A stretch of DNA of 64,000 nt, from positions 60,924 to 124,923 of the forward strand of contig JARIDO010000027.1 in assembly GCA_029263895.1 (NCBI GenBank). The letters are read 5' to 3'. Both the position numbers and the translations under genes were made by a program. Below, one piece after another: positions 30,978-43,795 of the stretch (the stretch's first letter is position 1; every line of letters starts with the position of its first letter). This stretch comes from Sporosarcina sp. (lineage in GTDB: Bacteria > Bacillota > Bacilli > Bacillales_A > Planococcaceae). A model generated the notes under the pieces. That model was not told the origin of the DNA. It ran no database searches and saw only the letters and a program-made list of their open reading frames with translations.

Positions 30978-31349
30978 ATGCAAACTTTGCAAGAAATTTT
31001 TAAAAAGCAAAAGAAAGCACTCTTTTTTTGTTTAGCATTGTTTGTTTTAGGTTGGGGATTTACTGAGTATAAGACAGTTTTCGCTGGTTTAATACTGGGG
31101 TCTTTGTTTGGATTGTATAATTTTTTAATTCTTGTCCGTAATATGGAAAGAACTGAACGGAAGTTTTCGGAAGGTAAGCAAAGTATATCGCTTGGGACTG
31201 CGTTTCGTTTCGCATCTGGAATAGCTGCGGTTGCATTAGCTACTGCGATGCCGAGACATTTTGACTTGATCGGTACGGTTATCGGTTTTGCGATACCATA
31301 CATACTCCTATTATTGGAGAGGATCATATACCACGTAAGACATCAATAA
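30978..31349 (+). CDS. atpI: ATP synthase protein I
   Basis: 123-residue membrane protein with four hydrophobic segments, first gene of the atp operon. AtpI helps assemble the c-ring and has been linked to Mg2+ handling. It is poorly conserved in sequence; identification rests on position, size and the FGLYNFLILVRNMERTE region. GGGAG lies a rather long 12 nt before the ATG, suggesting modest translation. Confidence 0.85.
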   Translation: MQTLQEIFKKQKKALFFCLALFVLGWGFTEYKTVFAGLILGSLFGLYNFLILVRNMERTERKFSEGKQSISLGTAFRFASGIAAVALATAMPRHFDLIGTVIGFAIPYILLLLERIIYHVRHQ

Positions 31350-31399
31350 AGCTTTGCCGCAATTGTGGAACGAATCGTAAAAACTTGACTTAATTCTGA

Positions 31400-32149
<750 letters not shown>

Positions 32150-32202
32150 GCATATAATGCCCGGATAACCGGGCGACAAAACAAAAAAACAGAAAATATT
32201 AG

Positions 32203-32430
<228 letters not shown>

Positions 32431-32457
32431 GTAGTACACTACGAAGTAATGTCTTTA

Positions 32458-32493
32458 AATGGCGAAGAACGTACGATGTAGTCCTTCGCCATT
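32458..32493 (+). other. Intercistronic hairpin atpE-atpF
   Basis: Perfect 10-bp stem AATGGCGAAG/CTTCGCCATT with a 16-nt loop and no T-run. It is more likely an mRNA processing or stability element than a terminator. Confidence 0.6.
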
Positions 32494-32561
32494 CCTTTAT
32501 GTAGATAAGCAAATCATTCAAATTTAAAGAGATATGAGCTCTTGAAGGGAGTGAAACAATC

Positions 32562-33116
32562 GTGTTTTTGGATACCTTCGCCTTACTAGCGGCAGATGGT
32601 GGAGCTACTAGTGGAATGGCACAATTAAATAAGAACCTAAACTTAGGCGATATTATCGTCACGGTTTCGTTTTTCATAATACTCATGTTGCTTCTCAAGA
32701 AGTATGCGTGGGGACCACTTATGGGCATAATGGATCAACGAGCTCAAATGATTTCAAATGAAATCGAAGCAGCTGAAAAAAGTCGTTTGGAGTCACAACA
32801 ACTTCTTGAAGAACAACGCCGGTTGTTGAAAGAAGCAAGTGATAACGCGCTAGCGATTGTTGAAAATGCTCGAACACAAAGTGAAATACAAAGTAATGAA
32901 TTAATGAACACTGCCCGCGCAGAAGTAAAACGCATGAAAGAAGCTGGATTGCTTGAGATTGCAACAGAAAAAGAAAAAGCGGTAGCGGCAGTACGTGAAG
33001 AATTCGTTTCACTTTCAATCCTTGCAGCGTCTAAAGTTCTTGGGAAGGAAATTTCCGAAGAGGATAACCGCGCATTGATTGAAGAAACGATTGTGAAGGC
33101 AGGCGAAGGGCGATGA
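32562..33116 (+). CDS. atpF: ATP synthase F0 subunit b
   Basis: 184 residues, the peripheral stalk. One N-terminal membrane helix (DIIVTVSFFIILMLLLKKYAW) is followed by a long charged coiled coil. GTG start 32562 after AAGGGAGTG. It overlaps atpH by 4 nt. Confidence 0.95.
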   Translation: MFLDTFALLAADGGATSGMAQLNKNLNLGDIIVTVSFFIILMLLLKKYAWGPLMGIMDQRAQMISNEIEAAEKSRLESQQLLEEQRRLLKEASDNALAIVENARTQSEIQSNELMNTARAEVKRMKEAGLLEIATEKEKAVAAVREEFVSLSILAASKVLGKEISEEDNRALIEETIVKAGEGR

Positions 33117-33652
33117 GCCAATCGGTTGCAGCTAAACGTTATGCATTAGCATTGTTTGAACTTGCTCAAAAAAATGGACAAACTGGTGAAGTTCATGAAG
33201 ATCTTCTTGAATTGAAAAAAGTTTTCCAAGACAACAAAGAACTTGGTCAATTACTAGGATCTCCTAGATTGTCAGGTCTTAAAAAGAAGGCAATGCTTGC
33301 AGAATTATTCAAAGGTGCTAATCCGCTTGTATTGAATACAATGTCAGTATTGCTTGATCGGAAACGTATGGATGAAATTGTCCATGTTGTTGAAGAATAT
33401 AACGGATATGCAAATGAAGCTGCTGGTGTTGCAGATGCAAAAGTGTACTCTACACGCTCACTTTCTGCAGAAGAAACACAAGCTATTTCTAGCGTTTTTG
33501 CAAAGAATATCGGAAAATTATCATTACGTATCGAAAACATTATTGATCCAAGTCTACTTGGGGGCATTCGTCTTCAAATCGGCAATCGAATCTACGACAG
33601 CAGCGTAAGCGGTAAGCTTGAGCGACTGAAACGGGATCTAATTGGATCTTAA
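33113..33652 (+). CDS. atpH: ATP synthase F1 subunit delta
   Basis: 179 residues, joins the peripheral stalk to the alpha3beta3 head. The N-terminal helical bundle (VAAKRYALALFELAQ) and C-terminal IIDPSLLGGIRLQIGNRIYD box are typical. It starts within the atpF stop (ATGA). Confidence 0.95.
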   Translation: MSQSVAAKRYALALFELAQKNGQTGEVHEDLLELKKVFQDNKELGQLLGSPRLSGLKKKAMLAELFKGANPLVLNTMSVLLDRKRMDEIVHVVEEYNGYANEAAGVADAKVYSTRSLSAEETQAISSVFAKNIGKLSLRIENIIDPSLLGGIRLQIGNRIYDSSVSGKLERLKRDLIGS

Positions 33653-33665
33653 ATTTGAAATTTGA

Positions 33666-35186
<1,521 letters not shown>

Positions 35187-35258
35187 TTAAAAGTGAAGTG
35201 AAGGACGGGAAACCATACCTTTACCTAAGATCAAACTAAACGATAAGGTGGTGAATAG

Positions 35259-37572
<2,314 letters not shown>

Positions 37573-37630
37573 TTAACTTCTACAAACTCTGTTAATTGTG
37601 TAGACAGGATAAATATTATTTTATCAATTA

Positions 37631-37659
37631 ATTCAGTTTAACGTTTAGTTAAACTGAAT
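37631..37659 (+). repeat. Perfect inverted repeat after atpD
   Basis: ATTCAGTTTAAC-GTTTA-GTTAAACTGAAT: a 12-bp perfect stem with a 5-nt loop and no T-run. It belongs to the unusual atpD-atpC spacer. Confidence 0.8.
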
Positions 37660-37668
37660 CATAAGTAA

Positions 37669-37758
37669 GGCCTCCGGCGGATGTCACAGATTTTGAACGA
37701 TAAAAGTTGCACTTTTGCAATTTGAAAATCTGGATGCAATTACGCCGAGGCGTAATTG
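37669..37758 (+). mobile_element. Candidate small inverted-repeat (MITE/REP-like) element between atpD and atpC
   Basis: About 90 nt with imperfect terminal inversions: left GGCCTCCGGCGGATG..CAGATTTT, right AAAATCTGGATG..GCCGAGGCG. The right end sits in a perfect palindrome CAATTACGCC-GA-GGCGTAATTG (37737-37758). An inner TTGCA-CTTT-TGCAA hairpin lies at the centre. Without it the gap would be of normal size. Assignment as a mobile element is an inference; a genome search for copies would settle it. Confidence 0.5.
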
Positions 37759-37784
37759 ATTATGAGGGACCAGGAGGCAAATAT

Positions 37785-38189
37785 ATGAGCACAATGAAAG
37801 TGAATATCGTCACTCCAGACGGCCCTGTTAGTGAAACCGATGCGAATATGATTATTGCTGTTACCGAATCCGGTGAAATAGGGATTCTTCCCGGTCACAT
37901 CGCGATGGTAGCACCACTTCAAATTGGTGAGCTTCGCCTGATGATGGACGATTCAACAGAACATATTGCTGTAAATGGTGGGTTCTTAGAAGTTCGTCCA
38001 GACGTTGTTACTGTATTAGCGCAAAGTGCGGAAACAGCTTCTCACATTGATATTGCTCGTGCGAAAATGGCGGCGAAACGTGCAGAAGACGCATTGCGTT
38101 CAAAAACAGATGACGTGGACTTTAAAGCGATGGAACTAGGTCTGAAAAGAGCTATAAATCGTATTAATGTATATGGTTCTGGACAATAA
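37785..38189 (+). CDS. atpC: ATP synthase F1 subunit epsilon
   Basis: 134 residues, rotor subunit and regulator of ATPase activity. An N-terminal beta-sandwich (VNIVTPDGPV, GILPGHIAMVAPL) is followed by a C-terminal two-helix arm. ATG 37785 after CAGGAGG; the ORF-track extension of 26 residues is translated from the inverted-repeat element and is not real. Confidence 0.96.
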   Translation: MSTMKVNIVTPDGPVSETDANMIIAVTESGEIGILPGHIAMVAPLQIGELRLMMDDSTEHIAVNGGFLEVRPDVVTVLAQSAETASHIDIARAKMAAKRAEDALRSKTDDVDFKAMELGLKRAINRINVYGSGQ

Positions 38190-38223
38190 GTCACTCAACT
38201 GTAAAAATGATTCTGTAATACTC

Positions 38224-38263
38224 AAAGGCGAACAGAGGTCGTTTCTTCTGTTCGCCTTTTTAA
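38224..38263 (+). terminator. atp operon terminator
   Basis: AAAGGCGAACAGA/TCTGTTCGCCTTT, a perfect 13-bp stem, then TTTTT. Confidence 0.92.
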
Positions 38264-38328
38264 AATTAAAAAAGAAAATATTTACATTTTTAGAAAAAGA
38301 CTTGCTATATTATTAGGAGGAAATAACT

Positions 38329-38562
38329 ATGGATTCATTACTTTTGCACCAACCATTATTGGCGATTGCTTCACATCTTTTTTTCATGTCTATTGCATTT
38401 ATTGCATTACAAGCTGTAATGATTGAAAAAATAATAAAAAAAAACCACGTCATTAAAGCGCAGCTTCTCTTTATATTATTAAGTATTGTTATCGGTTGGG
38501 CAGTATCAAATTTCTTTTTGGAGATATCCTATTGGGCAGGAAGAGTCCCAAAAATGTTTTAA
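38329..38562 (+). CDS. ywzB: DUF1146 membrane protein YwzB
   Basis: 77 residues with two membrane helices. SHLFFMSIAFIALQA, KAQLLFILLSIVIGWAVSNFF and the W..R.P end match B. subtilis YwzB, which also lies between atpC and murAA. Function unknown. RBS AGGAGG before the ATG. Confidence 0.88.
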   Translation: MDSLLLHQPLLAIASHLFFMSIAFIALQAVMIEKIIKKNHVIKAQLLFILLSIVIGWAVSNFFLEISYWAGRVPKMF

Positions 38563-39059
38563 ATGTACGGTTCATTTGATCAAGTACATAGTATGTTTTT
38601 CATGCTATCTCCGCGTATTTGAATTGCAAATATGGGGAGATGGCATGCAGAAGAATGTTAATTTTAAGTAACAGGAGTATTACATCTTTGTGATTGTGAA
38701 TGCAAAGCAAGATGTTACTGCTATAATGAAACAGTTGGATATAGATACGATTAGTAAAGCTTTTATTTAAAAACACGGAAAAAATATCAAGTTTTTTTAA
38801 TGGAAAAGGTTTGTAGTTCTAAATGATAGGGAACTAACTTTACAGGTGCCGAAATACTTTACACGTAACACCAAAAGATAAGCTGTCACATATTATAGAC
38901 TACTTAACTGGATTAATTATGTAAATGATAGAATTAGCTTGTTTAATCGAAACGGACACTGTAAAATAGTATATGTTTTGAAATGGAAATTATGACAAGT
39001 GAAGTAAGAAAATAAAAATTAAATGAAAAGATACAACTTAGGAGTCGGAGGGACTTGTT
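38563..39059 (+). other. Gene-free stretch between ywzB and murA
   Basis: About 500 nt. B. subtilis has ywmB here; no intact counterpart is seen. It contains a long hairpin (38601-38646). It also contains a 26-codon ORF from GTG 38691 with AGGAG 12 nt upstream and a TATAAT at 38722, neither convincing. AT-rich, with stops in all frames. Confidence 0.5.
38601..38646 (+). repeat. Long imperfect hairpin downstream of ywzB
   Basis: CATGCTATCTCCGCGTATTTG pairs with CAAATATGGGGAGATGGCATG across a 4-nt AATT loop: about 18 of 21 positions paired, with no T-run on either side. It could be an RNA structure or the trace of an excised element. Confidence 0.55.
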
Positions 39060-40358
39060 TTGGATAAGATTATTATTAATGGTGGACGTCAATTAAATGG
39101 AATTGTCCGCGTAGAAGGTGCGAAAAATGCAGTATTACCAATACTAGCAGCAGCACTTTTAGCGTCAGAAGGGGTAAATGTAATTCGCGATGTACCAAAT
39201 CTTTCGGATGTTGGAACAATTAATCAGGTATTAAAAAGTTTAAATGCAAAAGTGAGTCATTTCCCGAAAATGAATGAAGTAACGATAGATTCTTCAGAAA
39301 CTCTTTCAAGTGAGGCTCAATTTGAATATGTACGAAAAATGCGTGCATCAATTCTTGTAATGGGTCCTTTACTTGCGCGGAATGGCTTTGCACGTGTTGC
39401 ACTTCCTGGTGGTTGTGCAATTGGTTCAAGACCAATCGACCAGCACTTAAAAGGTTTTGAAGCGATGGGCGCAGAGATTACATTTGGACATGGTCATGTT
39501 GAAGCAAAAGCAGAAAACGGTTTAAAAGGTGCAAAAATATATTTAGACTTCCCAAGCGTTGGAGCGACTGAAAACATTATGACAGCAGCTGCTTTAGCAA
39601 AAGGAACAACAATTATAGAGAACGCCGCTAAAGAACCTGAAATTGTTGATCTTGCAAATTTCATTAATGAAATGGGTGGAAAAGTAATCGGTGCAGGAAC
39701 AGATACAATCCGAGTTGAAGGTGTCACGAAAATGACTGCCACAACACACCATATCATTCCAGACCGTATTGAAACAGGTACATTTATGGTTGCAGCTGCA
39801 ATTACCGGTGGAGATGTAACAATTGATAATGCTGTACCTGAACATAATGCTGCATTAATTTCTAAACTGGAAGAAATGGGCGTTGTTATTACTAAACAAG
39901 ACGAAGGTGTCCGTGTAACTGCACAGCATCCTTTAAAATCTGTTGATCTTAAAACGATGCCTCATCCCGGATTCCCTACGGATATGCAGTCCCAAATGAT
40001 GGCATTAATGTTAACAGCTAAAGGTACGGGAGTGCTTACAGAAACAGTATTTGAAAATCGTTTTATGCATGTCGAAGAATTCCGTCGTATGAACGCATCA
40101 ATTAAAATAGAAGGACGTTCAGTCATTATTTCAGGTACTTCAAAGCTACAAGGTGCAGAAGTTGCCGCGACAGATCTTCGTGCTGCAGCAGCGCTTATCA
40201 TTGCCGGATTAGTGGCAGATGGTGTCACGCGAGTTACAGAGTTAACGCATTTAGATCGTGGGTACGTAAACTTCCACGGAAAACTTGCGTCGCTAGGAGC
40301 CGATATTACCCGGGTATCACCCGAGTTGCAAGTAGAAAAAGAAACACAACTTGTCTAA
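39060..40358 (+). CDS. murA: UDP-N-acetylglucosamine 1-carboxyvinyltransferase 1 (MurA)
   Basis: 432 residues, the primary Firmicute MurA (B. subtilis MurAA). The catalytic Cys is in [14 protein letters not shown], and Lys/Asn in [10 protein letters not shown] bind substrate. TTG start 39060 with GTCGGAGGG about 8 nt upstream. Precedes spoIID as in B. subtilis. It is well diverged from the 14.8-kb copy, so the pair is ancient. Confidence 0.96.
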   Translation: MDKIIINGGRQLNGIVRVEGAKNAVLPILAAALLASEGVNVIRDVPNLSDVGTINQVLKSLNAKVSHFPKMNEVTIDSSETLSSEAQFEYVRKMRASILVMGPLLARNGFARVALPGGCAIGSRPIDQHLKGFEAMGAEITFGHGHVEAKAENGLKGAKIYLDFPSVGATENIMTAAALAKGTTIIENAAKEPEIVDLANFINEMGGKVIGAGTDTIRVEGVTKMTATTHHIIPDRIETGTFMVAAAITGGDVTIDNAVPEHNAALISKLEEMGVVITKQDEGVRVTAQHPLKSVDLKTMPHPGFPTDMQSQMMALMLTAKGTGVLTETVFENRFMHVEEFRRMNASIKIEGRSVIISGTSKLQGAEVAATDLRAAAALIIAGLVADGVTRVTELTHLDRGYVNFHGKLASLGADITRVSPELQVEKETQLV

Positions 40359-40378
40359 TTAACTAAATATAGCTACCT

Positions 40379-40410
40379 AAAGGACTGCACAGAACATCTG
40401 CAGTCTTTTA
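40379..40410 (+). terminator. Terminator after murA
   Basis: AAAGGACTGCA/TGCAGTCTTTT, an 11-bp stem (one G-U), ending in T4. Confidence 0.75.
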
Positions 40411-40431
40411 AGTATGTCCAAAAATATACGC

Positions 40432-40457
40432 ATAAATTCAAAACGAAAACATATAAT
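40432..40457 (+). promoter_or_regulatory. Sigma-E-type promoter of spoIID, abutting the start codon
   Basis: ATA (40432-40434), 15 nt, CATATAAT (40450-40457), fitting the sigma-E -10 CATAnnnT. The ATG is only 6 nt downstream, at the expected transcription start. Confidence 0.55.
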
Positions 40458-40462
40458 TTTGC

Positions 40463-41422
40463 ATGGACAAACTACTGATTGTAATACTCATCCTTCTTTT
40501 GTTTTTCATTCCAATTCTAGCAAAGGAAAACGTTGACTCGAAGATTAATGCTAATCAAGACCAATCTGATTCGAAAGAGAAGTTGTGCAAAACAAATATT
40601 CAAATTGTTAATGAAAAAGAACCGATACCTCTAGAAGAATATGTTGTTGGTGTCGTTGCTGGTGAAATGCCAATTACTTTTCACTCTGAAGCGCTAAAGG
40701 CGCAAGCAACTGCTGCTCGGACGTACTCCCTTAGAGCGACAAATTATGGCCAGAATCCAATCGCTGCAGACGTTTCTGCACAAGTGTATATGGACTTAGA
40801 GCAAAGAAAAGTTCGGTGGGGAAAGGACTTTAAAAAGAACGAACGGAAAATACGGAAAATAGTTCAAGCGACAGCAGGAGATGTTTTAGTCTATGGTGAT
40901 GAAATGATATCTGCCATGTTTTTCTCAACTTCAAATGGAATGACAGAGACTGCGTTAAACTTTAGTGGAAATGAGGTACCTTATCTTCAAAGTGTAGACA
41001 GTAAAGAAGAATTAGCGATATCACCGAAAGTTAAAAAAACGACTGAATTTTCGCTTCAACAATGGAATACTATATTTGGTGGACAATGGCATGAAGATGA
41101 CTTTAGGGCGCTGCAACTTGTTCGCAATACAACAGGACGTGTACAAAAAGTAATAGCGGGAAGCTTTACAAAAAGTGGGCGTGAAATGCGTGAATTACTT
41201 GAGTTGCCTTCTACAGACTTTAATATTGCGTTTGACATTACAAACAAAGTGATAATCGTAGAGACGACGGGTTATGGACATGGTGTTGGAATGAGTCAAT
41301 ATGGTGCACAAGCTTTTGCAGAAAAAGGATGGAACGCAAAAAAAATATTAATGCACTACTATAAAGACACAAAAATAAAAAAGTTTACAATAGATAATAG
41401 TCGATGTTTAAAAACACCTTAA
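40463..41422 (+). CDS. spoIID: Stage II sporulation protein D
   Basis: Membrane-anchored lytic transglycosylase that degrades peptide-stripped septal glycan during engulfment, together with SpoIIM and SpoIIP. 319 residues. One N-terminal membrane segment (LLIVILILLLFFIPILA), then the SpoIID domain with PLEEYVVGVVAGEMP, ALKAQATAARTYSL, the catalytic Glu within GEMP, FFSTSNGMTE, and the end GYGHGVGMSQYGAQ. No Shine-Dalgarno is seen before ATG 40463; the membrane segment begins straight after it, so a later start is unlikely. A leaderless mRNA is possible. Confidence 0.94.
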   Translation: MDKLLIVILILLLFFIPILAKENVDSKINANQDQSDSKEKLCKTNIQIVNEKEPIPLEEYVVGVVAGEMPITFHSEALKAQATAARTYSLRATNYGQNPIAADVSAQVYMDLEQRKVRWGKDFKKNERKIRKIVQATAGDVLVYGDEMISAMFFSTSNGMTETALNFSGNEVPYLQSVDSKEELAISPKVKKTTEFSLQQWNTIFGGQWHEDDFRALQLVRNTTGRVQKVIAGSFTKSGREMRELLELPSTDFNIAFDITNKVIIVETTGYGHGVGMSQYGAQAFAEKGWNAKKILMHYYKDTKIKKFTIDNSRCLKTP

Positions 41423-41453
41423 CTTGTAGATAATAGCAAGTGAGGTGATGACA

Positions 41454-42110
41454 ATGCGAGAAGAAAAACCGAAATCTCCTTCTCAGAAGAATAAGAATGC
41501 AAGAAAAACTAGTTGGTTCTGGCCAGTCGTTTATTCGGGTATCGCTATTCTATTCGTAGGCATGATTTGGGGCTATAATGCATTCCTAAAGGAAGATAGT
41601 ACAGATCTTGCTAATACCGGAAAGGGTAAAGGTAACGAGGTAATTGTACAGACGAATGCTTCTAGCGAAGTGCTAAAATATCCGTTTAAAGAAGCGCTAC
41701 TGGATAAAGTCAGTATTCTACAAGAATACTATGACACAGAAGCGAACGACGAGACGCGTGAAAATGCTCTCCTCGTATTCGATCAGACGTATATTACGAA
41801 CACGGGCGTCTCTATTTCCGTTGATGGAAAGCCGTTTGAAATTCTAGCTGCAATGAGTGGTAAAGTAACTGATATTGTGAATGATCCATTCATGGGGAAT
41901 GAAGTAACTATTAATCACGCAAACGGTTTGAAAACAATATACCGTTCCGTAGCAGAAATTCTCGTTAAAAAAGATGAACAGGTAACGCAAGGACAAGCCA
42001 TTGGAACATCAACAGACAACGAATGGAATCCAACAGCAGGGATTCATCTTCATTTTGAAGTACAGAAAGATGACGTTGCAGTAAACCCGCGCTCATACTT
42101 AGGATTCTAA
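41454..42110 (+). CDS. spoIIQ: Stage II sporulation protein Q (degenerate M23 peptidase)
   Basis: Forespore membrane protein that forms the zipper/feeding-tube channel with SpoIIIAH. 218 residues. A membrane helix near residues 24-44 (VVYSGIAILFVGMIWGY) is followed by a LytM/M23 domain (GKVTDIVNDPFMGNEVTI, IHLHFEV). The usual HxxxD zinc pair is lost (region YITNTGVSISVD), while the final HLH remains, so hydrolase activity is unlikely; the B. subtilis protein is also degenerate there. ATG 41454 is 6 nt after GAGGTG. It is 31 nt from spoIID, suggesting shared transcription, although spoIIQ is sigma-F-controlled in B. subtilis. Confidence 0.9.
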   Translation: MREEKPKSPSQKNKNARKTSWFWPVVYSGIAILFVGMIWGYNAFLKEDSTDLANTGKGKGNEVIVQTNASSEVLKYPFKEALLDKVSILQEYYDTEANDETRENALLVFDQTYITNTGVSISVDGKPFEILAAMSGKVTDIVNDPFMGNEVTINHANGLKTIYRSVAEILVKKDEQVTQGQAIGTSTDNEWNPTAGIHLHFEVQKDDVAVNPRSYLGF

Positions 42111-42124
42111 AAAAAGAAACTTCT

Positions 42125-42156
42125 AGCCCTCTCGTTTTTTCGAGAGGGTATTTTTT
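42125..42156 (+). terminator. Terminator after spoIIQ
   Basis: CCCTCTCG-T6-CGAGAGGG then TATTTTTT. Confidence 0.9.
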
Positions 42157-42250
42157 ATATGGAATTAGTAAGTAGAATAGAACGTAAGTTGTTCTATATA
42201 AGTTACTAAAACTCGTTTATATCCGTTTAGTAATTCCTACTTTCTAATTC

Positions 42251-42277
42251 ATAGATAGTGTGTACATCGCATATGAT
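42251..42277 (+). promoter_or_regulatory. Sigma-E-type promoter for spoIIID
   Basis: ATA (42251-42253), 16 nt, CATATGAT (42270-42277). spoIIID is a sigma-E gene in B. subtilis. Confidence 0.55.
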
Positions 42278-42313
42278 AAAGGAATCGGGAGCTGATATGG
42301 AAAGGAAGAGGGC

Positions 42314-42583
42314 GTGCATGAGCAAATAAGGAGGCGTTGCGTACGCCTCGGGAATATGTTGCTGGAAACAGGACTTACCGTCAGAGCACTAGCGAAAGTA
42401 ACGGGTTATTCAAAGAGCACTATCCACAAAGATCTTACAGAACGCCTACCTTATGTGGATGTAGGATTATCAGAAGAAGTTGCAAAAATACTCGCATACC
42501 ACAAATCCGTCAGACATCTTCGAGGAGGAGAAGCCACAAGAATTAAATGGATAAACGAAACTAAGAAAATAGAAAATAGGTAA
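42314..42583 (+). CDS. spoIIID: Sporulation transcription factor SpoIIID
   Basis: 89-residue DNA-binding protein that reshapes the mother-cell sigma-E regulon and helps switch on sigK. Helix-turn-helix VRALAKVTGYSKSTIHKDLTERLP and the conserved HKSVRHLRGGEAT basic tail. GTG 42314 gives MHEQI, matching the MHDYI start in B. subtilis; RBS AAGGAAGAGG. Confidence 0.95.
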   Translation: MHEQIRRRCVRLGNMLLETGLTVRALAKVTGYSKSTIHKDLTERLPYVDVGLSEEVAKILAYHKSVRHLRGGEATRIKWINETKKIENR

Positions 42584-42587
42584 TTTA

Positions 42588-42628
42588 AAAGACGGAATAC
42601 AAATATAAATTGTATTCCGTCTTTAAAT
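42588..42628 (+). terminator. Terminator after spoIIID
   Basis: AAAGACGGAATACAA/TTGTATTCCGTCTTT, a perfect 15-bp stem; the T-run is short. Confidence 0.8.
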
Positions 42629-42764
42629 TGCAACAAAAATGCTCAAACTTTCAATATATGGAACTAAAGTATGTTCATTGCAGATTGCTTATGGTAAAAT
42701 AGGTAGTTAGAAGCGTATACATACTAAGAGAGAATATCCATATAAAGTGGAAGGGGAAAAGTAA

Positions 42765-43757
42765 ATGTTTTCAAAAGATATCGGAATTGACCTTGGCACA
42801 GCCAATGTTCTAATCCATGTTAAGGGTAAGGGGATAGTTTTAAATGAACCGGCAGTAGTCGCAATAGATAAGAAATCTGGAAAAGTGCTTGCTGTTGGGG
42901 ATGAAGCTCACCAAATGGTTGGTAGAACACCTGGCAATATCATAGCGATAAGACCAATGAAAGATGGTGTTATTGCTGATTTCGATATAACAGAAGAAAT
43001 GCTACGTCATTTCATATCGCGTTTAAATGTGAAAGGCTTTTTCTCTAAACCACGGATTCTTATATGCTGTCCGACAAATGTGACAAGTGTAGAACAAAAA
43101 GCAATTCGTCAAGCTGCCGAGAAGTCAGGTGGCGGTAAGATTTTCTTAGAAGAAGAACCGAAAGTAGCCGCCATTGGAGCAGGTATGGAAATCTTTGAAC
43201 CAAGTGGCAATATGGTTATTGATATTGGTGGCGGTACGACAGATGTGGCGGTCCTATCAATGGGCGACATTGTTACATCAGAATCTATTAAGATTGCTGG
43301 TAATGCGTTCGATAATGATATAGCGCAATACATAAAGCGTAACTACAAATTATTAGTTGGTGAGAGAACTTCGGAAAATATTAAAATAGATGTAAGCACC
43401 GTCTTTTTAGGTTCACGTGATGAACAGATGGATATTAGAGGACGGGATATGGTTACAGGTTTGCCGAGAACAATTACAATTCATTCTGACGAAATTGGTG
43501 AAGCTTTAAAAGAGTCGATTAACTTAATTATCCAATCGGCAAAGGCTGTATTGGAAAGAACACCGCCTGAACTTTCTGCGGATATTATTGATCGTGGAAT
43601 ATTCCTTACGGGTGGTGGGGCATTACTACATGGTATTGACCAATTGTTAGCAGAAGAATTGAAAGTTCCTGTATTCGTTTCAGATAATCCACTTAACTGT
43701 GTTGTAATAGGTACAGGCCTCTTATTAGAAAATATTGATGGACTTAGGGTAAGATAA
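42765..43757 (+). CDS. mbl: MreB-like cell-shape protein Mbl
   Basis: Actin homologue that guides lateral-wall synthesis; 330 residues. Phosphate-1 motif DLGTANVLIHV, phosphate-2 DIGGGTTDVAVLSMG, adenosine motif LTGGGALLHGID. Assigned to Mbl and not MreB because of its place between spoIIID and flhO, as in B. subtilis. A TGGTAAAAT extended -10 (42692-42700) may start it. RBS GAAGGGGAA. Confidence 0.93.
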   Translation: MFSKDIGIDLGTANVLIHVKGKGIVLNEPAVVAIDKKSGKVLAVGDEAHQMVGRTPGNIIAIRPMKDGVIADFDITEEMLRHFISRLNVKGFFSKPRILICCPTNVTSVEQKAIRQAAEKSGGGKIFLEEEPKVAAIGAGMEIFEPSGNMVIDIGGGTTDVAVLSMGDIVTSESIKIAGNAFDNDIAQYIKRNYKLLVGERTSENIKIDVSTVFLGSRDEQMDIRGRDMVTGLPRTITIHSDEIGEALKESINLIIQSAKAVLERTPPELSADIIDRGIFLTGGGALLHGIDQLLAEELKVPVFVSDNPLNCVVIGTGLLLENIDGLRVR

Positions 43758-43795
43758 TAGGTAACGGAAATTAAATCGAACTAGGAGATGGGCTA

